Shown here: in pieces, positions 1 to 5,975 of the stretch | How the letters are laid out: each line of letters begins with the position of its first letter | How positions within the stretch are numbered: the stretch's first letter is position 1 | Source: Anaerolineales bacterium | GTDB taxonomy: Bacteria > Chloroflexota > Anaerolineae > Anaerolineales > UBA11657 | Direction of reading: 5' to 3' | DNA: 6,576 bases | Assembly (NCBI GenBank): GCA_947503585.1 | Contig: CANNEJ010000084.1 | Span: forward strand, 1 to 6,576 | Translations under genes and position numbers: made by a program | Notes under the pieces: generated by a model | Databases searched by the model: none | What the model was told of the DNA's origin: nothing | Seen by the model: only the letters and a program-made list of their open reading frames with translations

Positions 1-166
1 AAATCATGCGCCCGGCTATCCTGCTGCCCGCCCAGGAGCGTGGCGGTAAAACCGGCCGCAGCAGCCACCCGGCCGCCCGGGCAAGTTACCTGTGGCGCGG
101 TTGTGCCAGCTCAAACCATTCTGCGGCTGCCGCATTCTGTGCATCAAATCCTGGCTTCGCATTTAT

Positions 167-175
167 TGTTATATT
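167..175 (+). promoter_or_regulatory. Candidate extended -10 promoter of the deaminase gene
   Basis: The bases TGTTATATT match the extended -10 pattern TGnTATAAT with one mismatch. They sit in a short AT-rich patch (about 160-182) inside otherwise GC-rich DNA. No convincing -35 hexamer lies 16-18 bases upstream, which is compatible with an extended -10 promoter. Transcription would start near 182 and give a leader of about 25 bases that contains the ribosome binding site. The call is from pattern only. Confidence 0.45.
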
Positions 176-194
176 GTAGTATCCCTTCCACTGC

Positions 195-199
195 GGGAG
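195..199 (+). promoter_or_regulatory. Ribosome binding site (GGGAG) of the deaminase gene
   Basis: GGGAG ends seven bases before the ATG at 207. This is good Shine-Dalgarno spacing and supports that start. It is also the first in-frame ATG ahead of the conserved N-terminal HxH motif. Confidence 0.7.
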
Positions 200-206
200 C
201 ATCGGC

Positions 207-1298
207 ATGTCATTGAGCCTGTCAGATTTTCAATCCTTTCCAAAGGCGGAGCTGCACCGCCACATTGATGGGTCGGTGCCGCTGGCGGTTGTGCAGCGCC
301 TGGCGCTGCAGCACGGTGTTACGGCCGTCACACTGCGCGATGGGCGCAGCATTTCCATTGCAGACCCCGCGGCGTTCGATGACTTCTATCAGATCCGCGC
401 CACAGAAACCATCCCGGACTTGATCGCGCGCTTTGATTTTGTGCTCGCGCTCATGCAAACGCCGGAAGGCATTGCGGAAGTGTTCCATGCCTGCACGCTG
501 GACTGCGCCGCACAAAACATCTGGTACGTGGAGTGGACCATGGCGCCGGCGTACCACACGCGCGCCGGCCTTGGCTACAACACTGTGATCGACAGTGCGC
601 TGCGCGGCATGCGTTCCGGCTGGCAGGCTTGCGGTGTGGAAAGCAAGCTGATCCTCGCCATCCAGCGCGAAGCGACCGCCGGCGCAAAACCCGAGGATGC
701 GCGCGACCCGGCCGGCCTTGCGCTTGCCAGCGCAGCGCTGCAGCACTCCAGCAGCCGCATTGCCGGGCTCGGGCTGGCGTGTGACGAGTTTGCGTTTGCG
801 CCCGAACTCTACGCCGCGGCGTTTGCAAAAACACTTGGCTCAAAGCTGGGGCGCATGCCGCATGCGGGCGAGATGGGCGCACAGCGCGCGCAAAATGTGC
901 GCACAGCGGTAACCGGGCTGGGTGCAACGCGCATCGGGCACGGCATTCCGGTCGGTGCCGACCCGACATTGATTGCGCTGCTCAAGCAGCACGGCGTTGC
1001 ACTTGAGGCCAATCCGCTCTCCAATCTGCTGGCGGGTTTTATCGGTGCGCTCGCAGACCTGCGCCTGGACGAACTGCTGCGCGCCGGACTCTGCGTGTCA
1101 ATCAACTCCGACGACCCGGCCCTCTTCCGCAAAGACCTTGCCGATAACTTCAAGGCCGTGTTCGATTTGTATGCCTGGGGGGAGCGGGAACTCGTGCAAT
1201 TTACAAAGCATGCGCTGGCCTCCGCGCACCTGACCGCGCCGCAGCGCGCGGCCTGCGTCCGGTCCTTTTCCGCCAAGGCCGGTTTGGCGCTAGCGTAG
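207..1298 (+). CDS. Adenosine deaminase family protein (zinc amidohydrolase fold)
   Basis: This is a metal-dependent hydrolase of the adenosine deaminase family, expected to be cytosolic and to deaminate adenosine, adenine or a related purine (such as aminodeoxyfutalosine) to the 6-oxo product. The 363-residue length is normal for the family. The complete active-site set is visible: the HxH zinc pair H17/H19 in ELHRHIDGS, H219 and E222 in the HAGE motif, H245 in RIGHG, and D302/D303 in NSDDPALF. The segment 267-273 reads EANPLSN, where many family members have a cysteine before the proline; this may be a subgroup mark. The gene has its own candidate promoter, a good GGGAG site and a strong terminator, so it is probably monocistronic, and it converges on the flavoprotein gene downstream. 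The fold and deaminase chemistry are secure, but the exact substrate is not. The HRH form of the first motif also occurs in adenine and aminofutalosine deaminase subgroups, so no gene symbol is given. Confidence 0.93.
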   Translation: MSLSLSDFQSFPKAELHRHIDGSVPLAVVQRLALQHGVTAVTLRDGRSISIADPAAFDDFYQIRATETIPDLIARFDFVLALMQTPEGIAEVFHACTLDCAAQNIWYVEWTMAPAYHTRAGLGYNTVIDSALRGMRSGWQACGVESKLILAIQREATAGAKPEDARDPAGLALASAALQHSSSRIAGLGLACDEFAFAPELYAAAFAKTLGSKLGRMPHAGEMGAQRAQNVRTAVTGLGATRIGHGIPVGADPTLIALLKQHGVALEANPLSNLLAGFIGALADLRLDELLRAGLCVSINSDDPALFRKDLADNFKAVFDLYAWGERELVQFTKHALASAHLTAPQRAACVRSFSAKAGLALA

Positions 1299-1304
1299 GC
1301 TGCT

Positions 1305-1336
1305 GCATGCGGGCAGCGTGCCCGCTGCTTTTTCTT
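1305..1336 (+). terminator. Rho-independent terminator after the deaminase gene
   Basis: A perfect 7-bp stem, GCGGGCA (1309-1315) with TGCCCGC (1319-1325) around a GCG loop, is extended by GCA (1305-1307) pairing with TGC (1326-1328) across one bulged T. It is followed at once by TTTTTCTT (1329-1336). It begins six bases after the TAG stop at 1296-1298. Stem, loop and T-tract make a textbook intrinsic terminator for the + strand transcript. Confidence 0.88.
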
Positions 1337-1343
1337 GGAGCGT

Positions 1344-1365
1344 ATAAAACTCCAGCGCTTGCCGG
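1344..1365 (-). terminator. Weak candidate terminator for the flavoprotein operon
   Basis: On the - strand, CCGGC (1365-1361) can pair with GCTGG (1356-1352), including one G-T wobble, around the loop AAGC. AG and then TTTTAT (1349-1344) follow. The stem is short. It lies directly after the stronger palindrome at 1365-1385, which could help or compete. It would end the transcript about 80 bases after the stop codon at 1445. Confidence 0.25.
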
Positions 1366-1385
1366 CGCAGCGCAGTGCGCTGCGC
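1365..1385. repeat. Near-perfect palindrome in the convergent spacer
   Basis: The arms GCGCAGCGCA (1365-1374) and TGCGCTGCGC (1376-1385) are exact reverse complements around a single G. As RNA this forms a 9-bp GC-rich hairpin with a three-base loop on either strand. It has no adjoining T-tract on the + strand. On the - strand it lies downstream of the flavoprotein gene at 1445 and may stabilise the 3' end or contribute to termination. Confidence 0.6.
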
Positions 1386-1444
1386 ATTGCTGCCCGGCCC
1401 GCGTCCGCGTCCGCCCGGCACCCGCGCCCATGCCGGCGCGCAAT

Positions 1445-3001
1445 TTAATCGAGGTAGTCTTTCGTCAGTGATTCGTACAGCTGCACACCGGTCATGATTG
1501 TGCCGCCGAATCCGCCCACGCCAGATGCGGCCGAGCAAAAGTGGAAGTTCTGCAGCGATGTGTCAGCCGTCAATTTGCGGCCAAAAGAAAAGTTGCGCGG
1601 CGTGAGGTTCACGCCATAGGATCCGCCATTGGGCGAGTTCACGTAGCGTTCGTTGCTGGTCGGGCTGCCCGTCATCTTTAGCACCAAGTGCTTGCGGATG
1701 CCGGGCACATAGTGCTGCTCCACGGTGTCCAGCAGGTGATTGAGCACCTCCAGCTTCTTGCGGTTGTAAGCCTTGATACTGCGCAGTTTCAACGCACTCC
1801 AGTAGGCATAGTTCGCCACGGTGCAAATCTGAAAGCCCTGCGTGCCATCGGTTGGGCAATTGCTCCGGTCGCTCGTGTGCAGCGACCGGCAGTTCATGGC
1901 AAAGTACGGCTTGGAGTAATCAGCGTTGTCGTGCATGTCGGCGAAAGCCTGGTTGTGGTCCGGCTGGCAGTGCCAGATGTTCCAGTCGCCAAAGCCGTGC
2001 TGCGCCAGGTCAATATCCTTCACAATCCCGTACAGCACAAAACTGGAATATGAATAGTCATAGTCAAGCTGGCGCTGCAGCCGGTGCGAAAATGCGTGCA
2101 TGCCAAGCATGTTCGCAGCCACTTTGGGGTCAAAGTTACAAATAACCTGGCGCCCGTAATGTGCCTGCTGCGGGCCACTGTAAATCCCGGTGACCGGATC
2201 CACGCACTGCGTGTGCACGCCCAGCACGGTGGACTGCGAGGTAATGAAGCCAACCACGCGTTGATTGGGCACCAGCTCGCCCCGGTTTGCGCGGATCGAA
2301 TCGACGACTGAATCCACCACATGCCCAAAGTGCTTTGTGGGGTAATAAGCGCCCTTGCCGTAAGCGTTGAAGAGCGCAGCCCACGCCAAAAATGAAAGAT
2401 CTTTCGGCGGCAGCATATAGTCAATCAATTGCCCGGCCACCAGCGTTTGCAATATTTTTGGCAGGCGGCAGGCATCAAACACCTGCTGCAGGGTTGCCGA
2501 CCTGAACTTGAAGAGGCGCAAATAGCTGGGCAGCTCCGCAAGAATTTCATGCGCCTGCGACCAATGGCGCGGGAACGCCTGCGCTGCCTTGTTGAAGTCC
2601 ACCAGTATGTCGATGAAGGCCTGCACCTGCGGCCCGGCTGCGGGGCACACCGCCTCCATATTGCGCCGCAGATTGTCATAGCCATAGGGGATGAAGAGTT
2701 TTTGATCGCCGCAAAAAACCCGGTCGTAGCCCTCCGCATTCAGCCGGTTGAAGGTGACCTGCTCCGCCAGCCCCAGCTTCTTAAGAAAGGTGTGCACGAT
2801 GTCGCCCGCGCCGCAACTGATCACATAGTGCAGCTGCGCGTTGAACTGGTATTCGCCGGCGGAAAATGTGTGCCCATATCCGCCAAAGAACTCATGCGCT
2901 TCAAGAATTTTCACGGACTTGCCGCGCTTGGCCATCAGGGCGGAGAAGGAAAGTGCCGAGAGACCGCTCCCTAAAACAAGATAATCGACTGGTTCGCTCA
3001 T
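1445..3001 (-). CDS. FAD-dependent oxidoreductase, phytoene desaturase / retinol saturase-like
   Basis: A 518-residue flavoprotein of the phytoene dehydrogenase-related group (COG1233 type, which includes carotenoid desaturases, carotenoid cis-trans isomerases and retinol saturases). The N-terminal Rossmann segment shows GSGLSA (11-16), the ribose-binding acidic residue E34 and the following GG (40-41). The C-terminal FAD signature is ASGVGGFGGTIMTGVQL (492-508), and GSPTSNERYVNSPNGGSYG (445-463) matches the conserved region before it. The middle region (190-226) includes GAYYPTKHFG, where desaturases usually carry a Gly-Gly pair. There is no signal peptide or transmembrane segment. The ATG start overlaps the TGA of the upstream flavoprotein gene in ATGA, which argues for translational coupling, and a G-rich stretch (GGGGCGG) precedes it. 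Family membership is secure. The substrate is not: a carotenoid, another isoprenoid or an unsaturated acyl chain are all possible, and no other carotenoid gene is in the window. Confidence 0.88.
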   Translation of the reverse strand: MSEPVDYLVLGSGLSALSFSALMAKRGKSVKILEAHEFFGGYGHTFSAGEYQFNAQLHYVISCGAGDIVHTFLKKLGLAEQVTFNRLNAEGYDRVFCGDQKLFIPYGYDNLRRNMEAVCPAAGPQVQAFIDILVDFNKAAQAFPRHWSQAHEILAELPSYLRLFKFRSATLQQVFDACRLPKILQTLVAGQLIDYMLPPKDLSFLAWAALFNAYGKGAYYPTKHFGHVVDSVVDSIRANRGELVPNQRVVGFITSQSTVLGVHTQCVDPVTGIYSGPQQAHYGRQVICNFDPKVAANMLGMHAFSHRLQRQLDYDYSYSSFVLYGIVKDIDLAQHGFGDWNIWHCQPDHNQAFADMHDNADYSKPYFAMNCRSLHTSDRSNCPTDGTQGFQICTVANYAYWSALKLRSIKAYNRKKLEVLNHLLDTVEQHYVPGIRKHLVLKMTGSPTSNERYVNSPNGGSYGVNLTPRNFSFGRKLTADTSLQNFHFCSAASGVGGFGGTIMTGVQLYESLTKDYLD

Positions 3002-4299
3002 GCCGCCCCGCGCTGCTGCGCAGCAATTTTTTCAGCAACGCGTATTCCGCTTCTAAAAGCATTTTCATGCCACAGCGAGGGAATGCTGTCTGCGTCCAGC
3101 GCATGCACATGCGCACCGCAGTGCCACACGCCGCCAGCGCCCTGAATCGCCTCAATCTCCCGGCTGGCCCTGGTGTAGTTCACAGTTGGCAGGGTGCGCA
3201 GCCAGCGGGCGGTGGTCAGCGTTTTGGCGGGGTCCGGCACGGCTGTGAGGCCGTCACCCCAGGACACGAACACTGCCGGCTTTTCCGGATGCAATTCGCC
3301 GTTCCAAAATGTGCACAGCGATCCGCGCGCATCATGCATGAGGTTTATCGTAGCCCACGGCTTTTTAGCCGGCAGCCAGCTCACATCCCGGTGCACGTAT
3401 ACCGTGGTGGTGATAGTTTCAAATTTCTGCAGAATAGCCGCCTCGGCCGGCGTGGCATCCGCCAGCAAATCCAGGCTGATGTCGGGCGGCGTGGCAACAA
3501 TTACCTGGTCAAAGTCTTCGACACGCCCGTCCACCAGCACCTGCACGGAATCGCCGCATCGATTAATTTTGGTGACCCGCCGGCTGGTCTGAATACGCTC
3601 CTGATACGGGCTGTAAACACTTTTCAAAAATGTGTCCCAGCCATCCGTGAAGAAGTGTTGCGGTGTCCGCACCACATCATTCATCGAGGAGGCAACCACC
3701 TGTACATCCGTATCCAGTGCGTGCGTATTGGTAACGCCCCACCAGCACAAAATCTGCGGCAGCATCCAGGTTTGCACAAAGCAGTCCGAGTAGTTTTCCT
3801 TCCGCAAAAAATCTTCCAGGCGCATGCCCGCATAGCCCTGGCTTTCGCAAAGTTTGGGCAGGCTCCGCAAAAAACGGCGCAGCTCAAACATAAACTCCCA
3901 ATTACGAAGGCCCTGCCCGTGCCGGATGCCGTCCCAAACCACAGCCAGCAGCAAAGACCACTCGCGCACCGCTCCGGAATATTCCGATTTTGTGGACCAC
4001 GCCAATTTATGCCCGGCGCTGGAGTAGGAGAAGCAAAGTTTGAATGGCTGGCTAACAACACCCAACTTGCGCACATACGCGTTCATCGTCGGATGGATAT
4101 AACGCGGGTCATGCATAAAGACGCCCAATTCAACGGGCATGCTGCCAGCGCCATCTTCGCCGGCCGCATCGCGCACCGTCTTCACATGCCCACCAATATA
4201 GTCTTGCGCCTCAAAAACTGTAATGGCATGCTGCTGCTCATGCAGTTGGCGGGCTGCCATCAGGCCGGCAATCCCGCTCCCAATTATTCCGATTTTCAT
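2998..4299 (-). CDS. FAD/NAD(P)-binding amine-oxidase-fold protein (COG2907-like)
   Basis: A 433-residue flavoprotein with a complete N-terminal dinucleotide-binding motif: GSGIAG (7-12), the acidic E30 ending strand two, and IGGHVKTV (35-42). The order of later motifs fits the COG2907 group of amine-oxidase-fold proteins: VIVATPPD (266-273); a histidine- and proline-rich stretch VHRDVSWLPAKKPWATINL (302-320); and the C-terminal FAD segment WHCGAH (392-397) followed by HENAFRSGIRVAEKI (411-425). At 219-224 it reads DGWDTF, where related enzymes usually have a Gly-Gly pair. It is the first gene of the flavoprotein pair and shares four bases with the next gene. Only a weak GGA lies 11 bases before the ATG, but that ATG places the Rossmann motif at the extreme N-terminus, as expected. 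Members of COG2907 are, to general knowledge, often found with lipid-modifying genes, which hints at a lipid substrate. The actual reaction is unknown. Confidence 0.88.
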   Translation of the reverse strand: MKIGIIGSGIAGLMAARQLHEQQHAITVFEAQDYIGGHVKTVRDAAGEDGAGSMPVELGVFMHDPRYIHPTMNAYVRKLGVVSQPFKLCFSYSSAGHKLAWSTKSEYSGAVREWSLLLAVVWDGIRHGQGLRNWEFMFELRRFLRSLPKLCESQGYAGMRLEDFLRKENYSDCFVQTWMLPQILCWWGVTNTHALDTDVQVVASSMNDVVRTPQHFFTDGWDTFLKSVYSPYQERIQTSRRVTKINRCGDSVQVLVDGRVEDFDQVIVATPPDISLDLLADATPAEAAILQKFETITTTVYVHRDVSWLPAKKPWATINLMHDARGSLCTFWNGELHPEKPAVFVSWGDGLTAVPDPAKTLTTARWLRTLPTVNYTRASREIEAIQGAGGVWHCGAHVHALDADSIPSLWHENAFRSGIRVAEKIAAQQRGAA

Positions 4300-4335
4300 T
4301 TTTTGATTCCGGGCAATGCTACCGGTCGAAAGTCC

Positions 4336-4341
4336 ATTTTA
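4336..4341 (-). promoter_or_regulatory. Possible -10 element before the flavoprotein pair
   Basis: On the - strand TAAAAT (4341-4336) differs from TATAAT at one base. It directly follows the inverted repeat ending at 4342. A start near 4329 would leave a leader of about 30 bases before the ATG at 4299. No -35 hexamer is recognisable at the proper distance, so support is weak. Confidence 0.25.
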
Positions 4342-4398
4342 CATGCCGGCTGCGCCCGCCCGTTCAGATTGCGAACCAAACGCAGCAAAGCCGGCATG
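4342..4398. repeat. Bulged inverted repeat between amidohydrolase and flavoprotein genes
   Basis: CATGCCGGC (4342-4350) and GCCGGCATG (4390-4398) are exact 9-bp inverted arms. Pairing continues with TGCG (4351-4354) and CGCA (4381-4384), leaving GCAAA (4385-4389) bulged and a 26-base interior. The interior can form a small GTTC/GAAC stem (4362-4365 with 4373-4376). It fills most of the 113-base spacer, starting 14 bases after the amidohydrolase stop. Neither strand has a T-tract after the stem, so it is not a classical intrinsic terminator. It may be a termination or processing hairpin for the upstream gene, or an operator abutting the possible -10 at 4336-4341. Confidence 0.55.
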
Positions 4399-4412
4399 CC
4401 AGCCTCAATTTG

Positions 4413-5831
4413 CTATTGCGGCACAGAATTCTTTGCAAGCGTCGTGACGTACTCCTTCCCCTTTTTTGCTTCGGAAAATTCCGCGCGCGCAGCCTGCAGC
4501 AGCGCCGGTTTTGTAAGCAGTTCCAGGCCCGCCAGCGCCATGCCCTGCGCTGCAAACAGCATGCCCTTAACGCCAATGCTGGATCCGGAGGATGCCACGG
4601 TTTGCCAGCTGTGGCCGGGAGTGCCCAGCGGCCAGCAGCACGTCGTGAGCTGCGCTGTGGGCGTAATCCAGCTCACATCGCCGATGTCGGTGGAGCCGCC
4701 CATCAAGGGCGGCGTGTCCGAGTGCGGCAGCACCTGCTCCCATAATGGGTTGTCAACCTCTGCAGCCGCAATCGCGCTGCGCGCAGACTTCTGCATCCAC
4801 TCAAAGTCGCGCTGGACTGAGCCGGCGGGAAACGTTGCCTGCAAGTCTTTTGCAAAGCTGCGCTCCTGGTCTGTAAAGCGCATCGCGTCCGCAGCCTGCA
4901 TGGATTGCAACAGCAGGCTGGAGAGCGTGTTGTTGGGCAGCAGGTCGTACCCGCCGGTGATGAACTCAATCTCGTGCCTTGTGCCGCTCATCAGAGCAGC
5001 GCCCTGCGCAATCTGCAGCACGCGCGCATAAATCTCATCCACCTGGTACCGGTGCGGCGCGCGCACAAAGTACCAAACCTGCGCAAAAGCCGGCACCACA
5101 TTCGGCGCCTGCCCGCCGCTGGTTACCACGCTGTGGATGCGCGCCTTGTCCATTACATGCTCGCGCAGGTAGTTCATGCCCACATCCATCAGCATCACGC
5201 CATCCAGCGCACTGCGCCCCATCTCCGGCTCCGCGCCCGCATGCGCAGCCACGCCATAAAAGTTCACTTTAAAAGAATTGAGCGCCAGCGAGGATCCGTT
5301 CCAAACAAGGTTGGTGCTGCCCGGATGCCAGCTGAGGGCAGCATCAAGGTCATCAAAAGCGCCGTCCCTTGCCATAAACACTTTGCCAACCAGCGTCTCT
5401 TCAGCCGGGCAGCCGTAAAAGCGGATTGTGCCGGCAATGTTGTCCTGCTCCATCGCAGTCTTGAGTGCCATCGCACTGGCCATGCAGGCCGTGCCAAACA
5501 AATTGTGGCCGCAGCCATGCCCGGGCCCGAGCACTTCCACCGCCTGTTTGGCGGCCGCAACCGTTTGCGACAAGCCCGGCAGCGCATCGTACTCCCCCAG
5601 AAAACCGAGCACGGGCCGCCCCTTGCCCCAGGTTGCCACAAACGCCGTGGGCATCTGCCCCACCCCCCACTCTATTTTGAAGCCGGCCTCCGCCAGCTCT
5701 TTGGCCAGCAGCGCAGCCGCAAATGTTTCCTGCAAGCCAATCTGCGGGTGGCTCCAAATCTCTTGCGCAATAAATGCCAGCCTTTCATCCTGGTCATTGA
5801 TCGCGTGCCGCACGGTTTCAGCTGCATTCAT
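4413..5831 (-). CDS. M20 family amidohydrolase, AbgB-like (aminobenzoyl-glutamate hydrolase subunit B type)
   Basis: A 472-residue metallohydrolase of the M20D / AbgB group, which cleaves amide bonds such as p-aminobenzoyl-glutamate (a folate breakdown product) or N-acyl amino acids in the cytosol. Visible motifs are GEYDALPG (79-86); GHGCGHN (104-110) with the metal ligands C107 and H109; PAEET (142-146) with the catalytic and ligand glutamates E144/E145; WHP (168-170) with ligand H169; and GSTDIGDVSW (379-388) followed by PGHSWQ (405-410) with ligand H407. GSTDIGDVSW with the nearby PTAQ is characteristic of AbgB. The dimerisation domain lies at roughly 184-297. The length matches AbgB (about 480). 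A longer frame opens at a GTG at 5858, but the ATG at 5831 is chosen because AAGGAG precedes it by eight bases. In E. coli AbgB works with AbgA; no AbgA gene lies beside it here, so it may act alone or on another amide. The 144-base gap upstream and the 113-base gap downstream leave operon membership open. Confidence 0.92.
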   Translation of the reverse strand: MNAAETVRHAINDQDERLAFIAQEIWSHPQIGLQETFAAALLAKELAEAGFKIEWGVGQMPTAFVATWGKGRPVLGFLGEYDALPGLSQTVAAAKQAVEVLGPGHGCGHNLFGTACMASAMALKTAMEQDNIAGTIRFYGCPAEETLVGKVFMARDGAFDDLDAALSWHPGSTNLVWNGSSLALNSFKVNFYGVAAHAGAEPEMGRSALDGVMLMDVGMNYLREHVMDKARIHSVVTSGGQAPNVVPAFAQVWYFVRAPHRYQVDEIYARVLQIAQGAALMSGTRHEIEFITGGYDLLPNNTLSSLLLQSMQAADAMRFTDQERSFAKDLQATFPAGSVQRDFEWMQKSARSAIAAAEVDNPLWEQVLPHSDTPPLMGGSTDIGDVSWITPTAQLTTCCWPLGTPGHSWQTVASSGSSIGVKGMLFAAQGMALAGLELLTKPALLQAARAEFSEAKKGKEYVTTLAKNSVPQ

Positions 5832-5839
5832 GTTATCTG

Positions 5840-5845
5840 CTCCTT
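5840..5845 (-). promoter_or_regulatory. Ribosome binding site (AAGGAG) fixing the amidohydrolase start
   Basis: AAGGAG on the - strand (5845-5840) lies eight bases before the ATG at 5831-5829. It would fall inside the coding region if translation began at the in-frame GTG at 5858, which adds only nine unconserved residues. It therefore decides for the shorter start. Confidence 0.85.
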
Positions 5846-5975
5846 GCCGGACTGCCACTTTGAGCGCCGGCAGTTAAGTTTAATGGATGGCGCGCACGCT
5901 GATGGCTGTGCGTGGCAGCGGCGGCATGCGCAGCACTTGGCGCGCAGCGTGTGCGGCGCATTTCAAGCATGATAG

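Noticed and set aside
1..8. Possible divergent - strand gene start at 7-5 (ATG with AGGA upstream).
   Set aside because: Only two codons are inside the window and the spacing to AGGA is long; it cannot be tested here.
2866..5031. A 721-codon open frame on the + strand running antisense to both flavoprotein genes and the amidohydrolase.
   Set aside because: It lies opposite three well-supported genes and spans their intergenic regions. Its translation is rich in Arg, Ala, Ser, His and Cys with no recognisable domain. GC-biased codons on the opposite strand readily leave such frames open.
5832..5858. GTG start at 5858 giving a nine-residue longer amidohydrolase.
   Set aside because: The AAGGAG at 5845-5840 is perfectly placed for the ATG at 5831, and the extra residues are unlike the family N-terminus.
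4905..5972. A 355-codon + strand frame antisense to the amidohydrolase.
   Set aside because: It is a shadow of the M20 gene, with low-complexity His/Arg/Gln-rich translation and no motif.
5832..5975. Search for a terminator or promoter in the 144-base gap before the amidohydrolase.
   Set aside because: Only short imperfect stems (for example CGCAC 5893-5897 with GTGCG 5908-5912) are present, without a T-tract or a convincing -35/-10 pair.
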